From Pseudomonadota bacterium (GTDB lineage Bacteria > Pseudomonadota > Alphaproteobacteria > Acetobacterales > Acetobacteraceae): a DNA stretch of 64,000 bases. A program made the translations under genes and the position numbers. The notes beneath the pieces are model-generated. The model was not told the origin of the DNA, did not search any database, and was given only the letters and a program-made list of their open reading frames with translations. Shown in pieces: positions 52,962 to 61,664 of the stretch (its first letter is position 1; every line of letters begins with the position of its first letter). Where the stretch lies: NCBI GenBank assembly GCA_021815825.1, contig JAKAZO010000003.1, positions 1-64,000 of the forward strand. Reading direction: 5' to 3'.

Positions 52962-53409
52962 GCGCGCGCGGGACATCGACACCGAAACGCTCCATCAATT
53001 CCTCGGGAATCGGCACCGGCTTGATCGCCGTCGCATGGGACGCCGCGCGGGCGACCCAGACCCGTGTTTCCGTGCACTCGACGCAGAGCGCGTGGTCCTT
53101 GAGCAGCCGATGCTCGACATCGAAGCTCGTTCGTCCAAAGCGGGTGACGCGGCTCTCGATCGTAACCTCGTCGCCATAGGCACAGGGCACCAGGAAGCGC
53201 GCCCGCGTATCGACCATCGGAAAGCCGACGACGCCGTAATGCTCGAGCAGCTCGGGCTTCTTCATCCCGGACGCACGTGCGAAAAGTGCCGCCGTGGATG
53301 CATCGAAATAGGCGAAGAAACGTGGATAGAACACGATCCCTGCGGGATCGCAATCTCCCCACTCGACGCTGACGTGGCGTACATGGACGAGCATCGGCTG
53401 AACCTTCAT
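52945..53409 (-). CDS. 4-hydroxybenzoyl-CoA-type thioesterase (hotdog fold)
   Basis: A cytoplasmic acyl-CoA thioesterase of 154 residues. WGDCDPAGIVFYPRFFAYFD contains the catalytic Asp of the 4-hydroxybenzoyl-CoA thioesterase class. RFGRTSFDVEHRLL is another hotdog block. Last gene of the ech-fcs-thiolase operon, coupled by ATGA to the thiolase. It probably releases the aromatic acid from the CoA thioester formed by thiolysis. Confidence 0.93.
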   Translation of the reverse strand: MKVQPMLVHVRHVSVEWGDCDPAGIVFYPRFFAYFDASTAALFARASGMKKPELLEHYGVVGFPMVDTRARFLVPCAYGDEVTIESRVTRFGRTSFDVEHRLLKDHALCVECTETRVWVARAASHATAIKPVPIPEELMERFGVDVPRALNRRR

Positions 53410-54662
53410 CGCGGGAACTCCGGATTTTCCACCAGCAACGCGATCCCCTGACCGCCCCCGATGCAGGCCGAGGCGATGCCCCGCCGAAGCCCCGCACGGC
53501 GCAGTTCGCGCGCCAGCGTCACCGCCAGGCGCACCCCCGTAGCGCCGAGCGGATGGCCGATCGCGATGGCGCCGCCATTGACGTTGAGCCGCGCCTCGTC
53601 GAGGCCAAGCTCACGGACGCAGGCAAGGACCTGGGCACCGAACGCCTCATTGATCTCGATCCGATCAATGTCGCCGAGCCCGAGCCCGGTGCGCGCGAGG
53701 AGCGCGCGGATGGCCGGCGCCGGTCCGATGCCCATGATCTCCGGGGCACAGCCGACGGCGACGCCGGCAACGAGCCGGGCAAGGGCCGGGCCGGAATGCC
53801 GGCGCAGAAACGCGCCGGAGCACACCAGCGCCGCAGCGGCACCATCCACCACGGCGGACGAATTGCCGCCCGTCTGTACGCCACCGAATGCAGGGCGGAT
53901 GCGCGCCAGCGCCTCGACCGACGAGGGCCTGACATGCGTGTCCTCGGCCATCGGCGCCGTCCCGCGCGGCAGCGCGATGCCGCGTGGGCGCAACCCATCC
54001 ACGGCAAACACTTCGTCGCCAACGGCGATGATCTCGGCCTCGAAGAAGCCTGCCTCGCGCGCGGCGAGCGCGCGCTGGAAGCTGCGCGCGGCATAGGCAT
54101 CGACGTCCTCGCGGCGAATATCGTAGCGCCGGGCCAGGTTCTCCGCGGTGCCACCCATTGTGACATCGGCGGCGGGGTCGTGCAGCGCTTCCCAGAGGAA
54201 GTCCTTGAACTCGACCTGGCCCATGCGAAACCCGCCGCGATGGGTGTAGGCCGCCACCGGATTGCGGCTCATCGATTCGGTCCCGACGCAGAGCGCCAGA
54301 TCGACATCGCGCTGAACGGTCTGATCCGCGCCCTGCATGATCGCCTCGATGCCAGTGCCGCACACGCGCTGCACCATCATCGCCGGCACCGCCTGCGGCA
54401 CGCCGGCATAGAGCCCGACATGGCGCGGCAGCATGTAGGCATCGAAGCTGGCTTGCGCCATGTTGCCGGTGATGACGCTGCCGACCGCGTCGGCCGGCGC
54501 GCGCGCCCGCGCCAGCACCGCGCGCGCCGCCTTGATGGCGAGATCGGTCGGCGAGACCAGGGCGAAGGCTCCGTTATAGTCGACGAACGGCGTGCGCACG
54601 CCGTCGAGCAGCCACGCGTCCTCCCAGCGGGCGGCGACACCTTGCGCCGATGCATCGTTCAT
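53406..54662 (-). CDS. Beta-ketothiolase / acetyl-CoA acetyltransferase (Aat-like)
   Basis: A thiolase of 418 residues. The nucleophile is Cys101 (QRVCGTGIEAI), the His motif is NVNGGAIAIGHPLGATG and the second Cys lies in ACIGGGQG. In ferulate clusters (fcs, ech, aat in Pseudomonas HR199) a thiolase of this kind is placed with the synthetase and hydratase for beta-oxidative side-chain removal. ATGA junctions connect it to both neighbours. The specific substrate is inferred from context only. Confidence 0.93.
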   Translation of the reverse strand: MNDASAQGVAARWEDAWLLDGVRTPFVDYNGAFALVSPTDLAIKAARAVLARARAPADAVGSVITGNMAQASFDAYMLPRHVGLYAGVPQAVPAMMVQRVCGTGIEAIMQGADQTVQRDVDLALCVGTESMSRNPVAAYTHRGGFRMGQVEFKDFLWEALHDPAADVTMGGTAENLARRYDIRREDVDAYAARSFQRALAAREAGFFEAEIIAVGDEVFAVDGLRPRGIALPRGTAPMAEDTHVRPSSVEALARIRPAFGGVQTGGNSSAVVDGAAAALVCSGAFLRRHSGPALARLVAGVAVGCAPEIMGIGPAPAIRALLARTGLGLGDIDRIEINEAFGAQVLACVRELGLDEARLNVNGGAIAIGHPLGATGVRLAVTLARELRRAGLRRGIASACIGGGQGIALLVENPEFPR

Positions 54663-56512
54663 TGATGGCCCTCCACGATGATGACGTCCGCGGATGGCGG
54701 ATCGGCATAGAGGGCGGCGACGTCCGCCGCCCGGTGATCCAGCATGGCGCGCTGATTGAGCGAGCCCTTGTCGGTGATCTCGCCGCGATCGAGCGACGGC
54801 GGCGTGGTCAGCAACAGTGCGCGCCGGACGCGGTTCGAGCTGCCGGTCGCGCGCCCGGCCTGTTCGGCGAGCGCGTCGGCAATGCGCGCCCGCACGCGGT
54901 GGTCGGCGAGGATTTCCGAATCCGGGGCGCTCGCGTCACGATCGGCCACCAGGGCGCGGCACGCGGCGACGTCGGGGAGTGCCAGAATCGCGACGTAATC
55001 GCGGTTCTCGCCAGCGACAACGACGTCGCGTACCAGCGGCGTGAGTGCCGTGATCAGCGCCGCGCGCAGCGGGCCGACACTCACCCATGTGCCGGTGGAG
55101 AGCTTGAAATCCTCCGATATCCGCCCTTCGAAGCGGAAGCCCTTGAACGGCGCGGTCTCGTCCACGAAGGCCAGCGCATCGCCGAACTTGTAGAAGCCGA
55201 GCTCGTCGAAGGCCGCGCGCGTGCGCGCCTCGTCGCGCCAGTAGCCCGGGGTGATGTTCGGTCCACGGACGCGCCCCTCGAGCTTGCCCTGCACCGGCGC
55301 CAGCCGCAGTTCGACACCCGGGACCGGTAGCCCGACCATGCCGGAGGCCGCGTAGTCCTTGCTGCAGGCGAGTGCGAAGGGCGCCGTCTCGGTCGAGCCG
55401 AGCCCGGTGAGCATGACGATGCGCTCGCCGCAGGTTTGTACCGCCAGCGCGTCGAGCGAATCCCACACGGGCTGGGCCAGACCGGCACCCGCGTAGAACA
55501 TCATTCTGAGCCGGCTGAAGAAGGTCTCGCGCAGCGCCCGTTCGCGCCTGAGGTACGGCACCAGCTCCTCATAACCCTTGGGCACGTTGAAATAGACCGT
55601 CGGGGCGATCTCGCGCAGGTTGCGCACCGTCGCCTCGATCGCGCCCGGCATCGGGCGTCCGTCGTCGATGTAGAGCGTGCCGCCATTGTTGAGCACCAGG
55701 CCGACATTGTGGTTGCCGCCGAACGTGTGGTTCCAGGGCAGCCAGTCGACGATCACCGGCGGCTCGGCGACGAGGACGGGATAGGTCTCCACCAGCATCT
55801 GCTGGTTGCTGCAGAGCATGCGCTGCGTGTTGATGACGCCCTTCGGCAGCGCGGTCGAGCCCGAGGTGAAGAGGAATTTGGCGATCGTGTCTGGCCCCAC
55901 CTTCGCCGCGGCAGCCGCGACGGCGCCGCTCGCGGTGCGGGCGAGGAGATCGGCGAAGGCGGTCATGCCCGGACGCGGATGCGCCGCGACGATCTCGCAC
56001 CCCTCCGGCGCCGTGGCTGCGATCGCGGCGGCGAACGCGGCACCATCATCGGCGAAAATCAGGCCCGGGGTGAGCACGCCCATGATGTGGCGCAGCCGCG
56101 CATAGTCGGTCGCCACCAGGGAGTAGGCCGGCGAGATCGGCGCATAGGGCACGCCCACATGCATCGCGGCCAGCCCGAGCAGCGCATGAGCGATGGAGTT
56201 TCCCGAGAGGATGGCGATCGGCCGCTCCACCGACAGGTCACGATCGAGGATGGCCTGGCCGAGCGCGCGAACGGCCGCCAAGGTCTCTGCATAGGTGTAG
56301 ATCTGCCACGCGCCGCTGGCCGCGCGTTCGGCGAGGAAGGCGCGCTCCGGCGTCACCCGCGCCCAATGTTCCAACCGTTCGGTGAGCCGGCGCGGGTAGT
56401 CGCCGAGTTGATCCACCGGCCGCACGAGCCAACCGCCGTCCTGCTGGCGTTCGCAACGGACTTGCCAGGTGCGCAGCGCGACGTCCCGCGTCCGAATGGT
56501 CGTGTTTGGCAT
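54659..56512 (-). CDS. fcs: Feruloyl-CoA synthetase (AMP-dependent ligase)
   Basis: Activates ferulate or related hydroxycinnamates to the CoA thioester with ATP. The 617 residues are the feruloyl-CoA synthase length. Adenylation motif TSGSTALPKG lies at 216-225, VDWLPWNHTFGGNHN is typical of the Fcs subgroup, and GLGSTETAPFA is the A5 motif. FKLSTGTWVSVGPLR near 480 replaces the usual A8-A10 layout, as in Fcs. AGGAAA precedes the ATG. The hydratase ends 25 bases upstream. Confidence 0.92.
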   Translation of the reverse strand: MPNTTIRTRDVALRTWQVRCERQQDGGWLVRPVDQLGDYPRRLTERLEHWARVTPERAFLAERAASGAWQIYTYAETLAAVRALGQAILDRDLSVERPIAILSGNSIAHALLGLAAMHVGVPYAPISPAYSLVATDYARLRHIMGVLTPGLIFADDGAAFAAAIAATAPEGCEIVAAHPRPGMTAFADLLARTASGAVAAAAAKVGPDTIAKFLFTSGSTALPKGVINTQRMLCSNQQMLVETYPVLVAEPPVIVDWLPWNHTFGGNHNVGLVLNNGGTLYIDDGRPMPGAIEATVRNLREIAPTVYFNVPKGYEELVPYLRRERALRETFFSRLRMMFYAGAGLAQPVWDSLDALAVQTCGERIVMLTGLGSTETAPFALACSKDYAASGMVGLPVPGVELRLAPVQGKLEGRVRGPNITPGYWRDEARTRAAFDELGFYKFGDALAFVDETAPFKGFRFEGRISEDFKLSTGTWVSVGPLRAALITALTPLVRDVVVAGENRDYVAILALPDVAACRALVADRDASAPDSEILADHRVRARIADALAEQAGRATGSSNRVRRALLLTTPPSLDRGEITDKGSLNQRAMLDHRAADVAALYADPPSADVIIVEGHQ

Positions 56513-56537
56513 TTTCCTGGAGCCTCCCGACCGCCGA

Positions 56538-57323
56538 TCAGGCGCGATGGACGACCTTGCCGGCGCGCTTGTCGAGGAAGGCGCGCAGCCGGTCTTTCGC
56601 CTCGGGCGCAGACTGCGCCACCGCCGACATCAGCGCCTCGAGCAGCAGGCCGGTGGCCGGGTCCGCATCGGCGATGCGCGGCAGCGCTTCGATCAGAGCG
56701 AAATTGGTCAGCGGCGCATTCTCCGCGACGCGGCGGGCCAGTTCCATGCCTTTCGCCAGCCCCGCGCCAGGCTCGGCAAGATACTGCGAGAAGCCGAGCG
56801 ACACGCCCTCCTCGGCGCCGTAGGTGCGCCCGGTGAGCATCATGTCCATCATCCGCGCCACGCCGATCAGACGTGGCAGCCGCACCGAGCCGCCGCCGCC
56901 GACAAAGATGCCGCGCGATCCTTCCGGCAGCGCGTAGAAGGCGCCGCGCTCGGCCACGCGCAGATGCGCGCTGGCCGCCAGTTCCAACCCGCCGCCGACG
57001 ACCGCGCCGTGCAACACGGCGATCACCGGCACGCCGCAATGCTCGATGCGCTCGAAGGCGCGATGCCAGCGCCGCGAATGTGCGAGGCCGGCGGCCGCGT
57101 CGCGCTCCTCAAGGTCGGACAGGTCGAGCCCGGCGGAAAAATGGTCGCCCTCGCCATGCAGCACCACGGCCCGGGCCGACGGCGGCAGGTCGGTGAAGAT
57201 GCGCTCCAGGCCGGCGATGCTCGCGCTGTCGAGCGCGTTGCGCTTGTCCGGCCGCGCCAGCCGGACCACGGCAATGCCATCGTCGATGGCGACCGCCAGC
57301 GGCTCGGGTCGACGTCCCAGCAT
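56538..57323 (-). CDS. ech: Enoyl-CoA hydratase/isomerase, putative hydroxycinnamoyl-CoA hydratase
   Basis: A crotonase-fold enzyme of 261 residues, first gene of the operon. Both catalytic glutamates of hydratases are present: Glu114 (GGGLELAASAH) and Glu134 (YALPEGSRGIF). The oxyanion-hole region is HFSAGLDLSDL. The ATG at 57323 has GGGGGAG upstream; 57359 lacks one and adds a poor leader. With fcs it would hydrate feruloyl-CoA-like esters. Whether it also cleaves them to an aldehyde cannot be told from sequence. Confidence 0.88.
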   Translation of the reverse strand: MLGRRPEPLAVAIDDGIAVVRLARPDKRNALDSASIAGLERIFTDLPPSARAVVLHGEGDHFSAGLDLSDLEERDAAAGLAHSRRWHRAFERIEHCGVPVIAVLHGAVVGGGLELAASAHLRVAERGAFYALPEGSRGIFVGGGGSVRLPRLIGVARMMDMMLTGRTYGAEEGVSLGFSQYLAEPGAGLAKGMELARRVAENAPLTNFALIEALPRIADADPATGLLLEALMSAVAQSAPEAKDRLRAFLDKRAGKVVHRA

Positions 57324-57368
57324 GGCATTCTCCCCCGGTGCGGCGTGCACACCTTCCAATTTGATTAT

Positions 57369-57397
57369 TTGATATAACTATATGCCGCCCGGGTCAA
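57369..57397 (-). promoter_or_regulatory. Candidate promoter and MarR operator of the ech-fcs operon
   Basis: On the minus strand TTGACC (57397-57392), 17 bases, then TATCAA (57374-57369), about 46 bases before the ech start. A palindrome ATATA-AC-TATAT at 57372-57383 lies across the -10 and spacer, in a locally very AT-rich stretch. This is where a MarR repressor would block the polymerase. Confidence 0.45.
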
Positions 57398-57462
57398 CCG
57401 GATGCTCTGCATGATTCCCATCGGGCCGGTAACGGCATACGATTGCCGCCACGGGAGGGCGA

Positions 57463-58032
57463 ATGCTCGGGGAGATCGTCGCAGGCAGCGGGCTGGGAGC
57501 GCTGGTGGGCATGCTGCTCGGCCTCTCGGTTTCGCACGTCGTGGGCAGCGTCATCGGCGCGCTGGCCGCTCTGCTTGGCGCCTTTCTAGGGCTGCGCGGC
57601 GATGGCCCGGCGGGGCGAACCTGGCGCGTCGCCGCGTTCGGCTTCGCCTGCCTGCTCGCCGTGCTGGCCGGCCTCTCGGTGCGCGCCTATGCGCTGCTGG
57701 CACCCAGCGTGCAGGACGATGTCGCCGCCTGGACCCGCGCTGGCTATCCCGCCGATGAAGCGCGCGCTTATGTCGCGCTGGCGCGGCTTGGGGTGAAACC
57801 GGCGCAGCGCGACGTAATCGCCACCCCGGCGCCGAGTGCGACGTCGGATGCGTTGTTCGCCGGGCCGACGGCCGGGCTGTGCGCGCGGCTGGCGAGCATG
57901 CCGGCGCCCGTGAAGCTGCGCCTGTTGCGCGGCGCGGGACTGCCCTACGCGGCGATCGCGGCGACCGCCGAGGCGGCCGCGGATCCTGCCAAGGCGCTCG
58001 CGGGCGGCATGGAGGCACTGTGCGGCGGTTGA
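57463..58032 (+). CDS. Hypothetical inner-membrane protein
   Basis: 189 residues, function not recognised. The first ~75 residues hold three hydrophobic segments: a Gly-rich pair (ALVGMLLGLSVSHVVGSVIG and ALAALLGAFLG) and a third near 57-76 (GFACLLAVLAGLSVRAYALL). The remainder is Ala-rich, predicted helical and soluble (WTRAGYPADEARAYVALARL). Its TGA overlaps the ATG of the secreted protease, so the two are probably coupled and may work together. Near the C-terminus Cys139 and Cys187 could form a disulfide if that part is periplasmic. Confidence 0.75.
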   Translation: MLGEIVAGSGLGALVGMLLGLSVSHVVGSVIGALAALLGAFLGLRGDGPAGRTWRVAAFGFACLLAVLAGLSVRAYALLAPSVQDDVAAWTRAGYPADEARAYVALARLGVKPAQRDVIATPAPSATSDALFAGPTAGLCARLASMPAPVKLRLLRGAGLPYAAIAATAEAAADPAKALAGGMEALCGG

Positions 58033-60056
58033 TGACCATGATGGCGCTGCTGGCCTGGGGCCTCACCGCGCCTGCCGCAGCGGAGGGGCCCGATGTCACC
58101 GTGCTCAACCGCATCGCGCCCTCCGTGGTGCGGATCGTGGCCGAGGGATGCGCCGGTTCGGAGCCGGCCCGGACCGGATCGGGCTTCGTCTGGGGCAGCT
58201 TGCGCCAGGTCGTCACCGATCTGCACGTCGTCATCGGCTGCCGCACCATACGGGTCGGCTATCAGGGCATTGACGAGCTGTCGGCGCGAATCGCCAACGT
58301 CTACGTCAAGGCGGACCTCGTCCTGCTCGACGTGGACCGGCCTCCCGCCGCGGTCGGCGGGCTCGATCTCGCCGGCGACGTGCCGTCGGTCGGCGCCACG
58401 GTGGATGCGTTCGGCTATCCGCTCGGCCTGCCGGAACGCGACACCAAGGAACTGCACATCTCCTACGCCACCGCCGGCTCGCCGGAGTTGCGCCAGGGCC
58501 TGCCGGCAGAGGTGCTGACGGCGCTGCAGAACCAGGGGTTTCCCGCTCTCGACATCGATGTCCTGCATCTCGACGGCAATCTGCTGCCGGGCCATTCCGG
58601 CGCACCACTGATCGATGACGCCGGGCACGTCGTCGGCGTCGGCTCGGGCGGGCTGGCGCGCGGCACGGTCGGCATCGGTTGGGCGGTGCGGGCGCAGTAT
58701 GTCAGCCAGTTGCCAGATCACCACGATCCTCTGCCGACCGGCACCCAGGAGGCGGCCGCGAGCTTCGCCTACGCCGTACCAGCCGCGGCGGCCGATACGG
58801 TGCGGTGCGGCGGGCTCACCCTGGTGCGGACCAGGACGGTCGATCTGGCGGAGCTCGCCTCCGGTTCCGACGACCCGGACCGGCTCGAACCGCTCGCCCG
58901 CGCGCTCACCGCCAGCAGCGTCTCGGCGCTGAGGGCCATCCGCTACGCGATCTGGACCGAAACGACGTCGGGCGCCGCGATCGCGGTTCCGGCCGGTCTC
59001 GCCATCGCGCCGATGACGGAGGGATGCGGCGTGCAGCTGCCGCCGCCGAACCTCCGTCTGGTGATCCGGATCAGCCCGCTGGCCGGGGCGGTTGCGAGCC
59101 TGCCATGGGACCTCGCCCGGAACCGTCTGCAATGGGAGTCCTTCCTGGCGATCGACCGCCAGATCGGGTCGGGGATCACCTATCGCGGCTACGGGCTGAC
59201 CGATGGGCCCCATCTCGTCAACGGCGCCGAGGTGCTGCGCCGGATCGGCGAGGGCCACGGAAAGAACGGCGAGAACATCCGGATGTTCCGCGCTGACCTG
59301 GCCGGCCGCGGCGCCTATATCATGATCGCGGCGATCGACACCGCCGCTCAGCCGCCCGAGCGGATGGGCACCGAGGAGCGCGCAGCGTGGGCGTCTGCGC
59401 TGTTTGCGGTGCAGCTGAGTTCGTTCCCGCCGCTGCCGGGCGAGCCCGCGAATGGATCGAAGCCGTTTCCCCGCACCTTCGAGCTCACAAGCTGCGGCGA
59501 TCTGGGCCTGAGCCTGCTGCACTCCACGACGCTCGACGCGCTGGCGAAGGGGGAAACGGACGCCCCCGCGGCGCCGGACGGAGCCGACGCGGCGGTGGGG
59601 CTGTGGGTGAACCCCGGCTGGGGCTTCGCCCTGCCTCTTCCAGCCGGCATGGCGCCGGCCGCGAGCGACACCGCCTGTGTCATGCGCTGGCGCGAGCACA
59701 GTCGGGTGCGCTTCGTCGTCCGCAGTGTCACGCGCTCAGCCGCCATGACGCGCGCGCGGCGCAGCGGCAACGACAAGGCGACATGGGCAGCCGCACTGGA
59801 GACCGAGCAGTCCGGGTTCGTCAGGCAGCTGGCAACGCTCGCGGACACCGCCTGGCGCGAGCCCGCCCCGGAGGTGCGGCTCCGCAGGCAGACATGGCAA
59901 CTGACGTCGGCCAATGGCAGCCGAGCCATCGTGATCCGCATCCATGGCCTCGAGTACGCCCTCTTTTTCGCCGCCCTGTTGGAGCCCGATGCCTATCCCC
60001 GGGTGCGTAGGCTGGCGGACCAAACGATCGCCGCCACCGGCGGGGGATTGCCCTGA
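58032..60056 (+). CDS. Secreted trypsin-like serine protease with unknown C-terminal domain
   Basis: 674 residues with a short signal (MALLAWGLTAPAAA). The first ~210 residues are a trypsin-like fold: His65 (VTDLHVV), Asp95 (ADLVLLDV) and Ser189 (LPGHSGAPL) form the expected triad. Cys40 and Cys70 could form a disulfide. The serine motif GHSGAP differs from the usual GNSGGP. Residues about 230-674 resemble nothing I recognise; no PDZ domain is seen. It is coupled to the membrane protein and followed by an HtrA-type protease. Likely periplasmic. Confidence 0.82.
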   Translation: MTMMALLAWGLTAPAAAEGPDVTVLNRIAPSVVRIVAEGCAGSEPARTGSGFVWGSLRQVVTDLHVVIGCRTIRVGYQGIDELSARIANVYVKADLVLLDVDRPPAAVGGLDLAGDVPSVGATVDAFGYPLGLPERDTKELHISYATAGSPELRQGLPAEVLTALQNQGFPALDIDVLHLDGNLLPGHSGAPLIDDAGHVVGVGSGGLARGTVGIGWAVRAQYVSQLPDHHDPLPTGTQEAAASFAYAVPAAAADTVRCGGLTLVRTRTVDLAELASGSDDPDRLEPLARALTASSVSALRAIRYAIWTETTSGAAIAVPAGLAIAPMTEGCGVQLPPPNLRLVIRISPLAGAVASLPWDLARNRLQWESFLAIDRQIGSGITYRGYGLTDGPHLVNGAEVLRRIGEGHGKNGENIRMFRADLAGRGAYIMIAAIDTAAQPPERMGTEERAAWASALFAVQLSSFPPLPGEPANGSKPFPRTFELTSCGDLGLSLLHSTTLDALAKGETDAPAAPDGADAAVGLWVNPGWGFALPLPAGMAPAASDTACVMRWREHSRVRFVVRSVTRSAAMTRARRSGNDKATWAAALETEQSGFVRQLATLADTAWREPAPEVRLRRQTWQLTSANGSRAIVIRIHGLEYALFFAALLEPDAYPRVRRLADQTIAATGGGLP

Positions 60057-60144
60057 TCCGACGGCCCCGGGGGCAAGGACTTTCGGTCCGCACGTCGCAT
60101 GCACATCTGCAATCGTACTCACGCCACCGCCGCGAGGTTGAAGA

Positions 60145-61557
60145 ATGCCAAGGCGCCTGATGGTCCGGCTGCTGATGCTGGCCGCCGTTGCGACCGGTTT
60201 CACGCCCGCCGATGCGGGAAACCCCCTGGCCGCGCAACAGCCGCGGCCTCTGCCCGACATCGTGGCGCCGCTCCTGCCGGCGGTGGTGAACATCACCGTT
60301 CTCCGCCAGCCGAGCGGGACCGTCCCCCAGGGTGCGCAGGACATGCCCAAGCCGGTCACCGGCCTCGGCTCCGGCTTCATCATCGACGCCGACGGCTACA
60401 TCGTCACCAACCGCCATGTCGTTGCCGGCGGCTACTCCATCACCGTCGTCCTGAACGACGAGCGCGCCTACAAGGCGCGCGTGCTCGCCACCAACGAGCG
60501 GCCGGACCTGGCGCTGCTCAAGATCGAGGCTGGCCACAAGCTGCCCACCGTCGCGTTCGGCGACAGCGACGCGCTGCGGGTCGGCGAGCCGGTGGTGGCG
60601 ATCGGCAACCCTCTTGGCCTCAGCAGCTCGGTGAGCGTCGGCGTCGTCAGCGCCCTCAACCGCAACCTCAACAGCACGATGATCGATGATTTCGTGCAGA
60701 CCGATGCCGCCATCAACGAGGGCAATTCCGGCGGGCCGCTGTTCAATCTCAACGGCCAGGTCGTCGGCGTCAGCTGGGCCCTGGTCACCCCCGGCAGCGC
60801 CAGCGGCTCGGCCGGGCTCGGCCTTGCCATCCCATCCCGGGACGCGGCCTGGGTCATCGGCCAGATGCGCCGCTACGGCCGCGTCCACGCCGGCTTCCTC
60901 GGGGTCCGTGTCCAGGAGGTCACGCCGGACATGGCCGATGTGCTCGGTCTCCCCGAGCCGAACCCGGGCGGCATCATCGCCGGCATCTGGCCCGGCGGGC
61001 CCGCGGACCAGGCCGGCATGCGCGAGGGCGACGTCATTCTCGCCTTCAATCATTGGGAGCCGCACGACGTGCGGGCCCTGCTCAGGGCCATGGGCTCGAG
61101 TCCGCCGGGCCAGCCGGTTCCGGCGGTGATCTGGCGGGATGGCCGCACCGAGACGGTGGAGGTGACGCTCACCGACTGGCGCGACCCGCGCGATGATCCG
61201 GCCGGCGCGCCGGTGGCAGTCGATCGTGGCGATCGGCAGCGCTCACCGGATCTCGGGCTGCACATGGCAACCGCCGATGCCGCCGCCGTCCGTACCATCC
61301 AGCTTCCCGATGGACGGACCGATGTGACCGTGCACGGCGTCACCGTCGTCGGTGTGGCCGCCAACAGCGCGGCCGCGGATGCCGGTTTTGCCGCAGGCGA
61401 CGTGATCCTGCGGGTCATGAACGCGCCGGTCGCCACCCCGGCGGACGTCACCCGCGCTCTCGAGGCGGCCCGCGCCGACGGCCGCAAGGCGGTGATGATG
61501 CTGGTGCTGACGGACAGCCGAACCCATTGGGTGGTCGTGCCGATCCACGAGGGGTAG
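60145..61557 (+). CDS. HtrA/DegP-type periplasmic serine protease with two PDZ domains
   Basis: 470 residues with a signal peptide (LMVRLLMLAAVATGFTPADA). Protease domain about 40-235 with His91 (TNRHVV), Asp121 (RPDLALL) and Ser195 (EGNSGGPLF). The first PDZ (about 255-345, LGVRVQEVTPDMADVLGL) and a second (about 385-465, VHGVTVVGVAANSAAADAGF) follow. This is the DegP/DegQ layout for envelope protein quality control. Only 88 bases separate it from the other protease gene, so the three genes may form one unit. The regulatory loop is short, more DegQ- or DegS-like. Confidence 0.95.
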   Translation: MPRRLMVRLLMLAAVATGFTPADAGNPLAAQQPRPLPDIVAPLLPAVVNITVLRQPSGTVPQGAQDMPKPVTGLGSGFIIDADGYIVTNRHVVAGGYSITVVLNDERAYKARVLATNERPDLALLKIEAGHKLPTVAFGDSDALRVGEPVVAIGNPLGLSSSVSVGVVSALNRNLNSTMIDDFVQTDAAINEGNSGGPLFNLNGQVVGVSWALVTPGSASGSAGLGLAIPSRDAAWVIGQMRRYGRVHAGFLGVRVQEVTPDMADVLGLPEPNPGGIIAGIWPGGPADQAGMREGDVILAFNHWEPHDVRALLRAMGSSPPGQPVPAVIWRDGRTETVEVTLTDWRDPRDDPAGAPVAVDRGDRQRSPDLGLHMATADAAAVRTIQLPDGRTDVTVHGVTVVGVAANSAAADAGFAAGDVILRVMNAPVATPADVTRALEAARADGRKAVMMLVLTDSRTHWVVVPIHEG

Positions 61558-61580
61558 AGCGCGACCGCTCGGCCGCATCC

Positions 61581-61664
61581 GCTGAGGGATCGGCCAGCGC
61601 CCGCATTCGCTCAGGGATCGGCCAGCGCCCGCATTCGCTCAGGGATCGACCAGCACCCCGGGAT
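61581..61664. repeat. 28-bp tandem repeat at the 3' end of the FAD oxidase gene
   Basis: Three consecutive units of 28 bases start at 61581, 61609 and 61637. Units 1 and 2 differ at one base (GCTGAGGG or GCTCAGGG, then ATCGGCCAGCGCCCGCATTC). Unit 3 diverges in its second half because it is the coding end of the oxidase gene, and it carries that gene's stop codon. Confidence 0.85.
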
